Below are positions 12,301-23,490 of a stretch of 64,000 nt of DNA, in pieces. Numbering within the stretch: position 1 is the first letter of the stretch; each line of letters opens with the position of its first letter. Origin of the DNA: Rhizophagus clarus. Taxonomy: Eukaryota > Glomeromycota > Glomeromycetes > Glomerales > Glomeraceae. The translations under genes were made by a program, and so were the position numbers. The notes under the pieces were generated by a model that worked only from the letters and a program-made list of their open reading frames with translations, did not search any database and had not been told where the DNA came from. Location: positions 1,369,001-1,433,000 of the forward strand of contig BLAL01000242.1 of assembly GCA_015698045.1 (NCBI GenBank), read 5' to 3'.

Positions 12301-14866
12301 GAGAAGAACATTATGATCATTTACTACTATTGAGCAAGACTACACCAATTTTAGCACTTTCAGCTACCATTGGGAATCCAGAAGCATTTCATAAATGGAT
12401 GGCCAAGTCTAAAGAAACTCATGGACCTCCAATGAGACTCATCAAATCAACAAAAAGATTTTCAGATTTACAACAATATGTATATTTGCCAAGATTTCCA
12501 TTAACTTCAACTTCTAAGTCAACAATTAATTTAAGAGAACAAAAAGAACAAAGTAATAATTTACTTCCCATTAATCCATTATCTTCTTTATCAATGGTCA
12601 TATTAAAAGAACATGGATTACCTAGCGACATGACTCTTGTTCCATCTCAATGTATTCAACTTTGGGATGTAATGAAAAAACATATGGGCAATAATTCACC
12701 GAATGAATTTAATAAGTTAGACCCCGATGAATATTTTAAAGATATTGGTTATATAGTCAAAGATGATGCTGATAGATATGAACAAGAACTTAAAAAAGCT
12801 TTTACAAATTATGCAAGAGATGAATCATATAGTAAAACAATAAAGTCAACTATTGAAGAATTGGGATCTGAAGTTAAAAATAGATTTGCAGAACTAGAAT
12901 CAACAGCTGATGGGTTAGATGTTTATGGAGACGAATTTCTTAACGTGGGAATTTTACCATTATTACGCGAGCTATCAGCACAAGATAAACTTCCGGCTAT
13001 TTTATTTCATTTTAACAGAGAAGGGTGTGTTGAGCTTGCATTACATATTTTGGAACAATTAGAATTAGGCGAGAAGAAAAGAAGATCTGATGATCCAAAG
13101 TATCAGGCTATAAAGAAAGATGCAACATATCAAAAAGAGAATCATGAAAAGGAAATAAGAAGAAAACGAGATTTAAAGACTAAAGGAAATACCATTCAAA
13201 ATGATTATTATTTGGAAATTGAAGAGCATGATTCAGATTTCACTTTTATAAGTTGTAAAAATCATGTTGGTACAGAAGAATTTGAAAGGATAATAGAACC
13301 AGCGCGTAAAAAACTAGGAAACAATTCCAAATTATTGATGGCATTAAAAAGAGGTATTGGCGTACATCATTCCGGTCTTTCTAAAAAATATTTAAGCGCA
13401 GTTGAAATTCTCTTCAGGCGTCGTCATTTACGAGTTGTAATTGCAACTGGTTCTTTAGCTCTTGGTATAAATATGCCATGCAAAACAGTGGTATTTGTTG
13501 GAGATTCACATTTTCTTACTGCTTTACAGTATAGACAAATGTCTGGAAGATCAGGAAGAAGAGGTTTTGACCCTATAGGTCACGTAATATTTTTTGGTAT
13601 TACTCTTACGAAGATAAAAAGACTTCTTGTGTCCGAATTACCAAATCTTTCAGGACATTTTCCTTTGACCACAACCCTTGTTTTACGTTCGTTTAATCTT
13701 CTTAATCAATGCAAAGCCATAGATGAAAATTATAATTATGCTAAAGATATTATTAAAGGGTTATTTGGTAAATCTTTTTTCTGTCTTGGTAAAGAATATT
13801 TATCTGAACAAATTAAGCATCATTTGAGATTTTCTATCGAGTACTTGATGCGCGAAAATCTTTTAGATCAAAATGGCAATGTAATCAATTTATCTGCCAT
13901 GGCCTCACATTTATATTATGTTGAACCGAGTAATTTTGCATTTTCCGTTTTATTTAAGCATGGAGTATTTCACAAAATTTGTTCAAAGTTGAAAACAAAT
14001 TCTTCACAAGAAAAAGACAAAGTAACAAATGAATTGACCATAATTCTTTCTTATTTATTTAGTAGAGTTAAATTGCGTAAAACTTCCAGAAATCAGGGTA
14101 AAAATTCGAAATATCCCTCTAAAGTCATCTTACCTCCTTTACCGGAAGATGTTAATCATATTTTAAAGAGTCACAATGAACGTGTTTTGAATATATATAC
14201 CGATTATGTCATAACATTTGCGAAAAACAATAGTTCAAAGTTGGGACCCGATGACACTTTACCTTCATCATTAATCAAAATCCCTCTTAATTCTATGGAT
14301 CAAACTTCTCTGAAGAGAGACCCTTTAATTTCTAAACTTGAATCAATGGCGACTTCATTTGTTGCTCGATCACCTTTTAGCGCTATGTGTAGTTCTTTTG
14401 GTGATACTTTTGTTAATCTAGAAGATTTAACAAATCACACTCATAGTGAAATATTTCTAGACTTTCATAGTATACCATTCATTAAAACAGATGGAAATAT
14501 CAACGCATATATATGTGATTTTTTCTCCCATGGTCAAGAAAGGGCTCTTGTTGAAGCAAATGGATTAAGATTTAATGAAGTTAAACAGGTGTGTATTAAC
14601 AATTTATTCGGAATAATTAGGTTATTATTTTTATAATCCGTAGATTAACAAATAGCCTTAATTTCTTTTATTTTCAGGATTTATGTGATTTTCGTTTGAT
14701 TCTTTTGACATTGGTCAGTTCTTTACAGATTAGAATTAAAGAGTTAAGTAAAAAATCAGAATTAGAAGAAAATTTAATGGAGGAGGAAAAACTTGTTTTT
14801 AAAGGATTTGAAATGGTTCTAAGTCGGTTTAATGAAAAATATTCAAAGACTTGGAAAAGAAAATAA
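9320..14866 (+). CDS. DDX60-like DEVH-box superfamily 2 RNA helicase
   Basis: I assemble five exons: 9320-9425, 9521-11734, 11810-12189, 12279-14588 and 14678-14866. All introns are GT-AG (95, 75, 89 and 89 bp) and all joins keep frame, giving 1,732 aa, close to the size of animal DDX60. Motifs in order: the D-x-W-Q entry (about 774-777), Walker A PTSSGKT (795-801), Ia APTKALVNQ, DEVH (899-902, split by intron 3), SATIGN (928-933), ILFHFNREGC, VVIATGSLALGINMPC, and motif VI QMSGRSGRRGFDP near 1320. A roughly 770-residue N-terminal region precedes the helicase core, as in DDX60/Ski2-related proteins. Animal DDX60 is linked to antiviral RNA sensing; the fungal role is unknown and RNA surveillance is an inference. 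ATG at 9332 is an alternative start. Decayed copies lie upstream and downstream on the same strand. Confidence 0.93.
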
Positions 14867-15791
14867 TCTAAACTCGGTATATTATTATATAATATTAGGA
14901 AGTTGGGTTAATAAATTATTTCAATGATTTAAATTAGTACTTTAAATTATTTTATGTAAGTTTTCGTATGTAATAGACAAAATAGATTAATAAATAAATA
15001 AATTATTTTACAAACAACCATTATTAAAAGTTGGAAATAACCTGTTTCACCAAACTTTACATCAAATATAAACAATATAAGAGATCTTTACAATTGTTTA
15101 TTTTATCATGTTTTTATGCAACAGCAGATAAAGTTGCCAAGATATTTTTCTGTGATTATTATAATATTTAGATAATGGCTACCATGATTATTGTAACAAT
15201 TTTTATTGTCTTTTTCTTGATCCAATTTGTATCATCATTATTCTAATCTAAAAAAGAAAGTAAATAAATATGAGTACTTTTAGAAAAACCATGAATGATT
15301 GGTTGGCATGATAACAGAACATTTGCTTAATCTGTAAGTGTATGAGCTCCGTGTTAACTTCCCCCAAGGCTGATATTTCACGTAATACAGAACAAGTTAC
15401 ACTCACCAACGCCTGTTATTCATGTACAATGGTCTTGTGACGAGCATTATCGTCTAAAGAATTTCTAAAGAGAAGGACGTTCACAGTACATACTGTATGC
15501 AATGGAAAGCCACGAAGCGCTTCCAGTTCTCTGAACCCCAAAAAACCTCAATGAAAACATGACTGTTGAGAAAATTTCAACAGGGATTTCCAAAATCCAT
15601 TATCTAAATCAAGATCCATCAGATACGTGCTAAGTTCCCTTAAGTGATCTTAATGCAGTAATTATAATAGGTCACTTGAGTCGGATAATAACATTTCGAC
15701 TAACTTTTTAAACTACGCAAAAAAACTATGGATCATATAAATAAATCGATTTTAATCCCCGATTTCCCATTTTTTGTGAACTAGAGAGAAT

Positions 15792-15962
15792 ATGTGTATG
15801 TATCACTATATGAATAAAGAAGCTCATCTTAAACGCATTTATCAGTTGGCACGACTGGCAGAAATTGTAATGTTGGTAACTAAAAGTCAAGATGAAGCAA
15901 AAACTACATTAATAAAAATTAAAGGAAATATCAGTAAAATCGATGCAAACTTTTATTGCTAA
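15792..15962 (+). CDS. Possible short open frame, 56 codons
   Basis: The frame starts at ATG 15792 and ends at TAA 15960-15962. A further in-frame ATG follows six codons later. The predicted peptide has an amphipathic stretch (KRIYQLARLAEIV) followed by a Lys-rich tail, and its composition is less A/T-driven than its surroundings. I do not recognise it. It could be a genuine micro-protein, an exon of an unrecognised gene, or chance. Confidence 0.2.
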   Translation: MCMYHYMNKEAHLKRIYQLARLAEIVMLVTKSQDEAKTTLIKIKGNISKIDANFYC

Positions 15963-17131
15963 GCGTCGGTCGTATTGATTTTTACAAATTGTTTTTTAAA
16001 TTATCTGGCCTTAAATCAGTACATTATCAATATCAGTCGTATGGAAAAAAATAAGAAGAATATTTTTGCAAGTCTTGTAAGTTGAAATAAAGGAAAGAAA
16101 ATTAACGCTTATAATTCTATTTATAGTCATATATAGCAAAAGCTTATAATAGAGTATATTACTGCGTCAACCATCATGCTATTAATATGTCACGAAATTT
16201 TTGCTGCTTTGCGTAATCATGATTGTTGATCTTTGGTATTTGGATATTTTGTAGTTTTCACATTACAACACTCAATAAAATACCGGGTCTAAGAGCCGAG
16301 GAACCGCCTAGAAATGAAAGGGGAATTAGTCTGTGACCATAACCGATATCGGTCGGTCAAAATTTGACCGATCGTAGTTCTTGTTGGATGAAAATTCCAC
16401 ATGTATTATAGACTTGATTAAATATATGTAAACATAAATATGTAGTATATTGAATTTCGTATCTACAAACTTCATGCTTAAATTGACATTTTAACGGTTT
16501 AGATTTTGTATGATAATAAGCAATTAAAATAGATTTTATTCTTTTGGATTATTAGCTTTTATATATCAAGTATTGTTTATTATTTACAATATTAAAAAAT
16601 TAATGTTTTGGGACACTCAGGTAATTTAATACCAGCCAAAGTTTAATAAAGTGTAAATCAAATCGGTTTCAACTAAACGTTATATTATAGTGTCTTGATT
16701 TTATTTCCGGGATTTTTTTAATTCTGGTTAATATTATAAAATTCCGTGTAGTGACCTAATTCTAAGTATTTTAAAGAACATCAGGATCCAATAGAATGAT
16801 CGGATCAATCCTTTATTTAGGGTCCATCCGGATTAATTCTATCCACCCACTTTTGAAGATTCATACTCATTTCAGATCTGAATTATAATTGAAATCCCAA
16901 AAATCATCCTCCTTCTATAATAACCATCAACAGATCTGTTCACCTTACATATACGGTGGTCTGTTAAAGAAAAACTTTATGCATTTACTTACATCATGTC
17001 ATACTTATGTTAAAAAAATTATCATCCCGCATTACGTAGTACACATAGTATAACGCACCTGATAAATTGAGAAACAGAAACATTCAGTGTCTTTATTAAA
17101 ATAGTGGATTTCAAAAATTCATGATCTATAA

Positions 17132-17159
17132 CGCGTGTGTGATCATGTGTGATCACGCG
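17132..17159. repeat. 28-bp near-perfect palindrome
   Basis: CGCGTG and TGATCA on the left face TGATCACGCG on the right around a short spacer. It also contains the direct repeat TGTGATCA. It is conspicuous for CpG content in an A/T-rich stretch; no function can be assigned. Confidence 0.5.
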
Positions 17160-17499
17160 ATTTAATAATATGATGATGCTTCTTATCGGGGGAATTATTC
17201 TTTAACAAAGTCAAAGTCAAGTCAAGAAATAATTTTTTTTTTTTTGAACTCAGCATCTACTAATTATTGATATTTCTAGCCTTATATTGATTCAGGTAAA
17301 ACAAACAGTAATAATTACCGTCGTATAAGATCTGTACTTGATGTGCAAAAAAACTTTTAGATCTGAAATGGTAAATTTTAAAATTTAATTCAAAATCCTT
17401 ATAAATGGTAATGAATGAATGAACGAATTAATTAATTTTAATTTTTTCTTACCTGTATAATATAATTAAAATCACGTAAAATCTCTAGGAATTCGGTCA

Positions 17500-18400
17500 T
17501 TCAAAATAATATCAAAGTTATCTTATCTTTACCGGAAGACGCCAGCGATATTAGTCCCCCTTAAAAAAACTTATAAGCATTGATTTGATTAACTAATTGG
17601 TTAACCTTGTTAACTTTTAGGTCGATACTCTCTTTTTTATTTAAGACTTCGATATTGGTAATTCCTTGATAGTTGGTTTTGTTGTTTATGATTTCTAGGG
17701 AGTTAGTTCAGCTGTTATCATCATTGATCTTTACCGGTATCAGTGAGACCGGTCGGAGAAGTTCATTAGAGATAGATTTCTTTATCTCTAATATCCCCTG
17801 GGGATACTATAGCTCAAGAAAGGAATGCAGCAAAAGCTACCAAAGGTTGTGCTCCTTCATTTTGAAAATCCATAATAACGAGCTTTAAATACTGTCGTCG
17901 TAAATTTTCATGAGAAATCCAAAGCCTAAGAGGCTGACTATGGATACGATGATGAATCAAACCTTGTTAGAGGAAGATGAATCTATGTCGATGACTTCAT
18001 TTTAGTTGCTGCTCGATCTCCTTTATTATAATATGATATGCGTAATTAGTTTAAAAAAATACAAGTAGAACACGGTTACTTTTCATTATAACAATTTTAT
18101 GCAAGTACGTACTGTGATTTTTCTTTTCACGGATTAGAGTCCAATAATTTTTATTCCGGATAATCTTATTTCCTTTGGTTTAATAAGAATAAGGAAATTT
18201 TTTCTTGAGATAGTTTGATTAAGAAAAATGAATATATCAAATTGTATGAAGTTTGATCCAACACTAAAAAATAAATAATGATAGAAGACCGTAGGTCGAG
18301 GAATTGAAGGAACAGGACTAATTTAAGAAGAACATGAACAAAATAATTATTGAAACTTTATTCTAATCTGCAAGAGATTGGAACTTAAAACCTTAACAGT
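17500..18400 (+). pseudogene. Second decayed copy of the helicase C-terminal region
   Basis: Short segments match the intact helicase in order: TTTACCGGAAGA at 17530 with 14138; 17950-18035 with 14297-14385, where GACTTCATTT and GTTGC-GCTCGATC are shared; 18090-18150 resembles 14495-14545; and 18300-18390 weakly resembles the last exon. Stops and indels are frequent. It is more eroded than the relic at the left edge, so the call rests on collinearity rather than on any single match. Confidence 0.6.
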
Positions 18401-19193
18401 CGAAAAATGATCAAAATTGGAAGTGTTCGTCGAAATTACATGTAGAGCGCTCATGATTTTACATCATGTAGCGTTCGTGTGGTCCACATCGAAAATTATC
18501 ACGTGTTTTTGAGTACATGAGTGTTTTCATGATTTTAGCCACTACCTCAACTAGTTAGTCTTGGCTTAATTTCACTTTCCCAGAATTACTCTACAAGAAA
18601 TGTTAATTCGTGTTAAATGTTTTTTTCGTAAGCACGGAACTTATATGTGAAAGATTCTTAGAAAGTCTGGATATACAACAAAATCCATAGTCAATAATTT
18701 TATAAAAATCATTATTACCTGAGTTAACCGATAAATTAAAATTCGGATTTTATATTTGAAATGCAACGGGTTTAAAAAAAAAAAAATCTCGAGTTGGGCG
18801 ACTTGGGCGTCTTCATAAGTTTATGCATGCTGATTATCACCATTACGGCGACAAGGTAATACTCATTGGCTTAAAGTCTCATGATCATGTATTATCATAA
18901 TAGAATCTTTAACAATAAGAATGTTTTTTTAAAAACTCTTATCAAGCATAATCAAAAGTTGCACAAACCTTCATTTTTAAAATTTTATGAATATATCTAG
19001 TATTTGATTGTTTGAAATTCATTCCCAATGTAACGTGTCTCATATGAACCTTAATCTTATTATTTACAAAATGATTAGCCACTTTTTCCTTATTCGAATT
19101 AAAAGGCTAAAATTTAGCCAATTTAAATTTCCCTATTTAAACAATTGAAAGTGAACGAACTTCTCGCTCTCTAACAATAAGAAAAAAGAAAAG
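18401..19193. other. Upstream region of the first F-box gene
   Basis: No coding frame is supported. The last 100 bases before the ATG contain TATTTAAAC near 19133 and a pyrimidine-rich stretch CTTCTCGCTCTC, which may be the core promoter and 5' leader of the F-box gene. Confidence 0.35.
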
Positions 19194-20642
19194 ATGGGAT
19201 CATACTTACTTTCATCATGTTTGGAAAAGATTTTTTCATACCTTCTTGAGGAAGAAGAACAACTACAATGCAAGGACTGTAAAACTAAAAATTACAAATT
19301 AATTAATTTGCACTCTTGTACATTAGTATCAAGATACTGGTGTAAAGTTTCGACACCAATTTTATATTCTTATCCATTTCATAATTTTCGTCATTTATCT
19401 TATGGTATTAATGACCCACTTTTCACTTTTTCTTATAAATTTTATAATTATTACAAATTAATTCGTACGTTATTGAAATGTATGCCACAATCTGAAAAAA
19501 TTATGTACGATGGACAACAATTTTCATTTCCACCCACTTTCAATTATATTTCATTCATCCGTGGTTTAATTGTCGATAAATTTATGTTTGAACCTCAAGA
19601 AGTTTGTATATATTATATAGAAACATGGTTGCCTGACCTTAATGATCCCGAAAGAGAAATAGCCATTCAAATGATGATTCGATTCGTGAAATTCTTATTT
19701 AAAAATTGCAATAACCTCGAAATACTGGAATTTCCTTATTCTCCAAAATCTAAAGAACTCTTTAATGATGTTATTACTTCTTTAGTTACAACTAATATTA
19801 ATGGTAACAACAAGATAACAAAATTGAGGGAATTTCACTTTAAAAATTATCCAAATATGAGAATCACTTCTCAAATTTTCTCAATTCTTTCTAAAAACTC
19901 TTTTAACATGAATTTCCTTTACGTCGAAGACATTCACAATACCGTTGCGGCAAATTATTTATCACATTTAATACGTAGACAAAATAATTTACGTCATTTA
20001 ATATTATCAAAAACCATGAATAGACTGGATTTACCTAATCAACCTAATGTTGAGTATATAGAGGATTGTATTTTTAAATCATTATATACGCAAAGGGATT
20101 CTTTAAGAACTTTAGAACTTAAAAACTTGTGTTTTGCAAATATGGACCAAAACGCGTTAAACTCGTTAAGTATGCTGGAAAACGTTAGAGAGTTAAAGTT
20201 AATTAAATGTAGTTATATAATGGCCATAAAAACTAACTTAATTTATTGGGCAAAGAACTTGACAAAGTTGGAAACGTTGGAATTTAAACCGGCAATAATA
20301 ACAGATCCAGAAACTCAACAAACCGAATTAGACATTCCCGAAGAATTTTTAATTCGAGTGTTTGATTCTTCTTCTCTTTCTCTAAAAAAATTAGTATTAG
20401 AATACGAGTATGATCAAAATATCAAAATAACCGGGCACATTCATCTTCTTTTACGCTCGCTAACTTATTTAGTAATCCCCGAAACATACGAATTAAAATC
20501 TATACTTAATTTTTGCTCCAAGCTGGTCTACGTTTTAATAATTTCAACTAATCCAAACAAACCAAAATATGCAGAATTTTGTCGTTCTTCTGCATCTGAA
20601 CCATTTGTTAAATCAAGATTTCCCTATTACAATTATTATTAA
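19194..20642 (+). CDS. F-box / leucine-rich repeat protein, 482 aa
   Basis: A single-exon frame. The N-terminus carries a short F-box: LSSCLEKIFSYLLEE at residues 5-19, then LVSRYWCKVSTPILY around residues 43-57. In known families the F-box binds Skp1 in an SCF ubiquitin ligase and the remainder selects the target. The rest is Leu/Asn-rich with irregular LRR-like repeats, such as LRTLELKNL and VRELKLIKC. It is homologous to the genes at 34595 and 37243 but is 54-58 residues shorter: the C-terminal segment after LVYVLI is different and ends early. This may be a divergent subfamily or a truncated tail. No introns are needed. Confidence 0.85.
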   Translation: MGSYLLSSCLEKIFSYLLEEEEQLQCKDCKTKNYKLINLHSCTLVSRYWCKVSTPILYSYPFHNFRHLSYGINDPLFTFSYKFYNYYKLIRTLLKCMPQSEKIMYDGQQFSFPPTFNYISFIRGLIVDKFMFEPQEVCIYYIETWLPDLNDPEREIAIQMMIRFVKFLFKNCNNLEILEFPYSPKSKELFNDVITSLVTTNINGNNKITKLREFHFKNYPNMRITSQIFSILSKNSFNMNFLYVEDIHNTVAANYLSHLIRRQNNLRHLILSKTMNRLDLPNQPNVEYIEDCIFKSLYTQRDSLRTLELKNLCFANMDQNALNSLSMLENVRELKLIKCSYIMAIKTNLIYWAKNLTKLETLEFKPAIITDPETQQTELDIPEEFLIRVFDSSSLSLKKLVLEYEYDQNIKITGHIHLLLRSLTYLVIPETYELKSILNFCSKLVYVLIISTNPNKPKYAEFCRSSASEPFVKSRFPYYNYY

Positions 20643-23397
20643 CAAATGTTTCAGTTGTCCAATAAGTTGTCTTTGTAGGATTAGTGATTTCAACTTAACG
20701 AGAATAGTATTTTAACATGGTTTTATAAATTATGTATATTTTTTAATAAAAGTTGTTTTTTTTTAAAAAAAAGTGGAAACATGTTTTACTCCATATTATA
20801 TTTTTTTAAATTAACTATTCGAATTTAAATTATTCGGTTGCATCTTACCGGTTGCCACGGATCCTTTATAACGTCATCATTTGACTTTAACGAAGTAGTA
20901 TTTTGATCCTACCATAAATAAATCTACTCTTTACCCGTGCTCATAGTACAACCAATCGGTCCTACCAGCGAAACTGCACGAATGATATCATGCTGTTCCG
21001 CAAAACAAGCATATAATATATGAGAAGACTTTCTGAGCTATCCATCTAAAAACCTTAGAAAACTCTGATTAAAGTAACTATATAAACGCAAAAGTGAGTG
21101 GTGCGAAAATTGTCCGTCGAATTTTTGATGGAATTAACGTGTAAAACCATTTTGGAAACTGATATGTTCGGGATGATATAGCATTTTCTTCGTACTAAAA
21201 AATTATAATTTTATTGGATGGTCTAATAAAGTCTTTTAGATAAATATTGTAATAAACGCTTGAAATTTGTCTCATACAATAAAACTTTGTATATCTCTAT
21301 GGATGCTATGGATGCAAATAAAATAATGTCAGTAAGCTAAAAATATTAAACTAATTTTACATATACTGTAGAGCGCTCTCCCAAAAGAAGTATCCTCCTT
21401 AAACAGTGCCAGGGTACTATTCAACTACAAATTACGATATTTTTGATTAGTACCCGGTGCTAATTTAGACCCAAATTTGATATTTACCAAGAGTCATTCC
21501 CGTAATAGTACTCTCCTCCTTACACAGTACTCCGGGCTTTTTTGAATTGTACCGGGGATACTGTATGCAGCGTTCTACGGTACAAATTGTTCAGGAAATT
21601 TTTTATGATGCAAAAAAAATGCGAAATTTTGCACTTGATTTGCCCTGAAAAATGTGCATGACTTGCATATTTAGTATATATATTTGAAATTTTTTTTTTT
21701 TGCAATTTATTATAAAAAAATTTGCTAATTCTTGCATGCATAAAATTTAAATAATTTTGATTTTTGTGCAATATTGAATACTCTGGAATTTCGTGATGTT
21801 TGTATGGAAACTAACTTTCTTTTAAAAAAAAGGTGTTTCCATATTCCTTTTCTTATTAATCCTTTTATGAAATCCCAAATACGTCTTCAAACTCTGTTTC
21901 TTTTTTTTTTATCGTCCACTTGTTCTTACGGTGAATACTGTTGCATAGCATCTTCCATTTCTAATATCGATGTATATTAGACGAAGTCATTTGTGATGGG
22001 CATTTTTATCTTTCCATATCCATTCCTGTTAAATATTTATTACTGTATTATCGATTTCTTTATCACTCTTTTATGTCGACAGATTATTCGGGTTTTGGAA
22101 ATTAAGTAATCAGTTCTCTATATTCTTCGTACTCTCGTGCGATCATGTTGTTCGACCTACAACACGTAACACTGAGATCTGAGGACTTTGCGTGTTTACA
22201 CCGATCGTTTTTTTGTACCGATTTTCTTTTTAAAATTTTTGTTTTTTGTAATCTTAGAACATCATTTAAATTGTGGTTCGACTACGAACAATTCTTATTA
22301 CGAAATGAGAAAAAATAAAAATAGTATATCTTTAATGAATTTTACTTGCACATCCTATTATTAGGCTATGAACTTCGCCAAAAAAAGCACAAATTTATGG
22401 GATGGAAAATCATTGAAAAATTTCATTTAGGAGGATCGATTTTACGAGCGAAACTGAATAGGTTTGTTGCTGGTATTCCTTACTCTTCTAATATTTTAAA
22501 CTCTATGTTACTAGTTTAAATATTATATTCTTTTCACACATACTCCGATAATTTTCTTTTTTCTTCCCATCTTTGGACTTAGTTTAGATATCATGGGTGG
22601 CTGTCCTTCGTGGCAACTTTAAAGTTACTATTGTATACGATCTTTGTCATTATGTCTTTATATATTATAAAATAAAATAAAATAAAATAAGAAATTTTAT
22701 ACTCAATTTCATAACAGGTTTTTAAGAATTATTGGTCAGAAATATTACCTAACGATTGTAAATATTTTACCTAGTGAAAATAAATTTTCTCGATAAGATT
22801 ACCGTTATTAAATAAATGAATGAGTGTAATATAATAATAAAAACTTACAAAAATGATCATGAGGTTTTAAATTTTTATAAAAATTTAATAAGAATTATCG
22901 GTACACCGAATTGTTACGTGGCTGTATAATTTATTCGTAGTTGCTGTAATTATTAACGCCAATTATTATAGACGCGCGCTCTCATAATATGAAATTTTAT
23001 GTTACACGTTCATAATTCTTATACATACAGATTAACCAAATACTAATACAAATGTAAATTAAAACGTTGTCAAATTATTTTTTATTTATTAAGAGAACAA
23101 TTTATCAGTAGACAAATAGTAAATGTAAGTAAGCACTTAAATATTACATTTAAAATAATAAAAAACAATCAAATTTGATTTAAATATTTGATAAATTTAA
23201 AATAAAATGACATTTGAATAATATAATAATGAAATTTAAGATAAATAAACTAATTTGAAATAATAAGAAAAAAAATTAGACCGTTAAAAAGTAGTTGCGA
23301 CAAATCAAATAAAAAAAAAAAAAGAGCACATTCTTTCCGCCGCCGAAATAATAAGAGGACACCCGTAGATAACATTTTTTTCGGGGTAACGTAGCGT
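20643..23397. other. Intergenic with transposon debris
   Basis: A direct repeat of CTCCTTA-ACAGT occurs near 21393 and 21511, and a dispersed repeat shared with 32224-32292 lies at 21592-21736. These look like remains of small transposons. A tandem AAAAT tract is at 22672-22690. No gene is supported. Confidence 0.45.
21592..21736. repeat. Dispersed repeat, copy 1
   Basis: It starts CAGGAAATTTTTTATGATGC and ends TTTGCTAATTCTTGCA. The same two blocks, with a shorter middle, occur at 32224-32292. Both copies carry GATTTGC between the blocks. The class is unknown; it is probably a fragment of a non-autonomous element. Confidence 0.6.
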
Positions 23398-23490
23398 TTA
23401 CATAATAGAACATTGATTTGTAGGTTTAAGTGGTTTTTCAGTTACTTCAGAAGTAATAATAACAACTGGTTTAGCAGCGATTGGATTCAT
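23398..23490 (-). CDS. 30-residue ORF ending in a CaaX-like motif
   Basis: The frame begins at ATG 23488-23490 in the context CAAAATGA and ends at TAA 23398-23400. It encodes 30 residues with Pro/Thr/Val-rich character and the C-terminal tetrapeptide CSIM, which fits the prenylation signal Cys-aliphatic-aliphatic-X. Its base composition is much less A/T-rich than its flanks. A TATA-like TATAAATA lies about 140 bp upstream with a leader free of other ATGs near the start. Known short proteins of this design include fungal lipopeptide pheromone precursors. No such pheromone is established in this group as far as I know, so this is a candidate only. A GT at 23400-23402 could also be a splice donor, which would remove the tetrapeptide's final position. 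Confidence 0.4.
   Translation of the reverse strand: MNPIAAKPVVIITSEVTEKPLKPTNQCSIM

Larger units (their letters stand above)
14867..17499. other. Intergenic between helicase and its downstream relic
   Basis: Mostly A/T-rich with more balanced patches near 15340-15660 and 16290-16400. Apart from the short frame at 15792-15962 and a palindrome at 17132-17159, I see no gene, RNA or ordered repeat. Confidence 0.5.
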
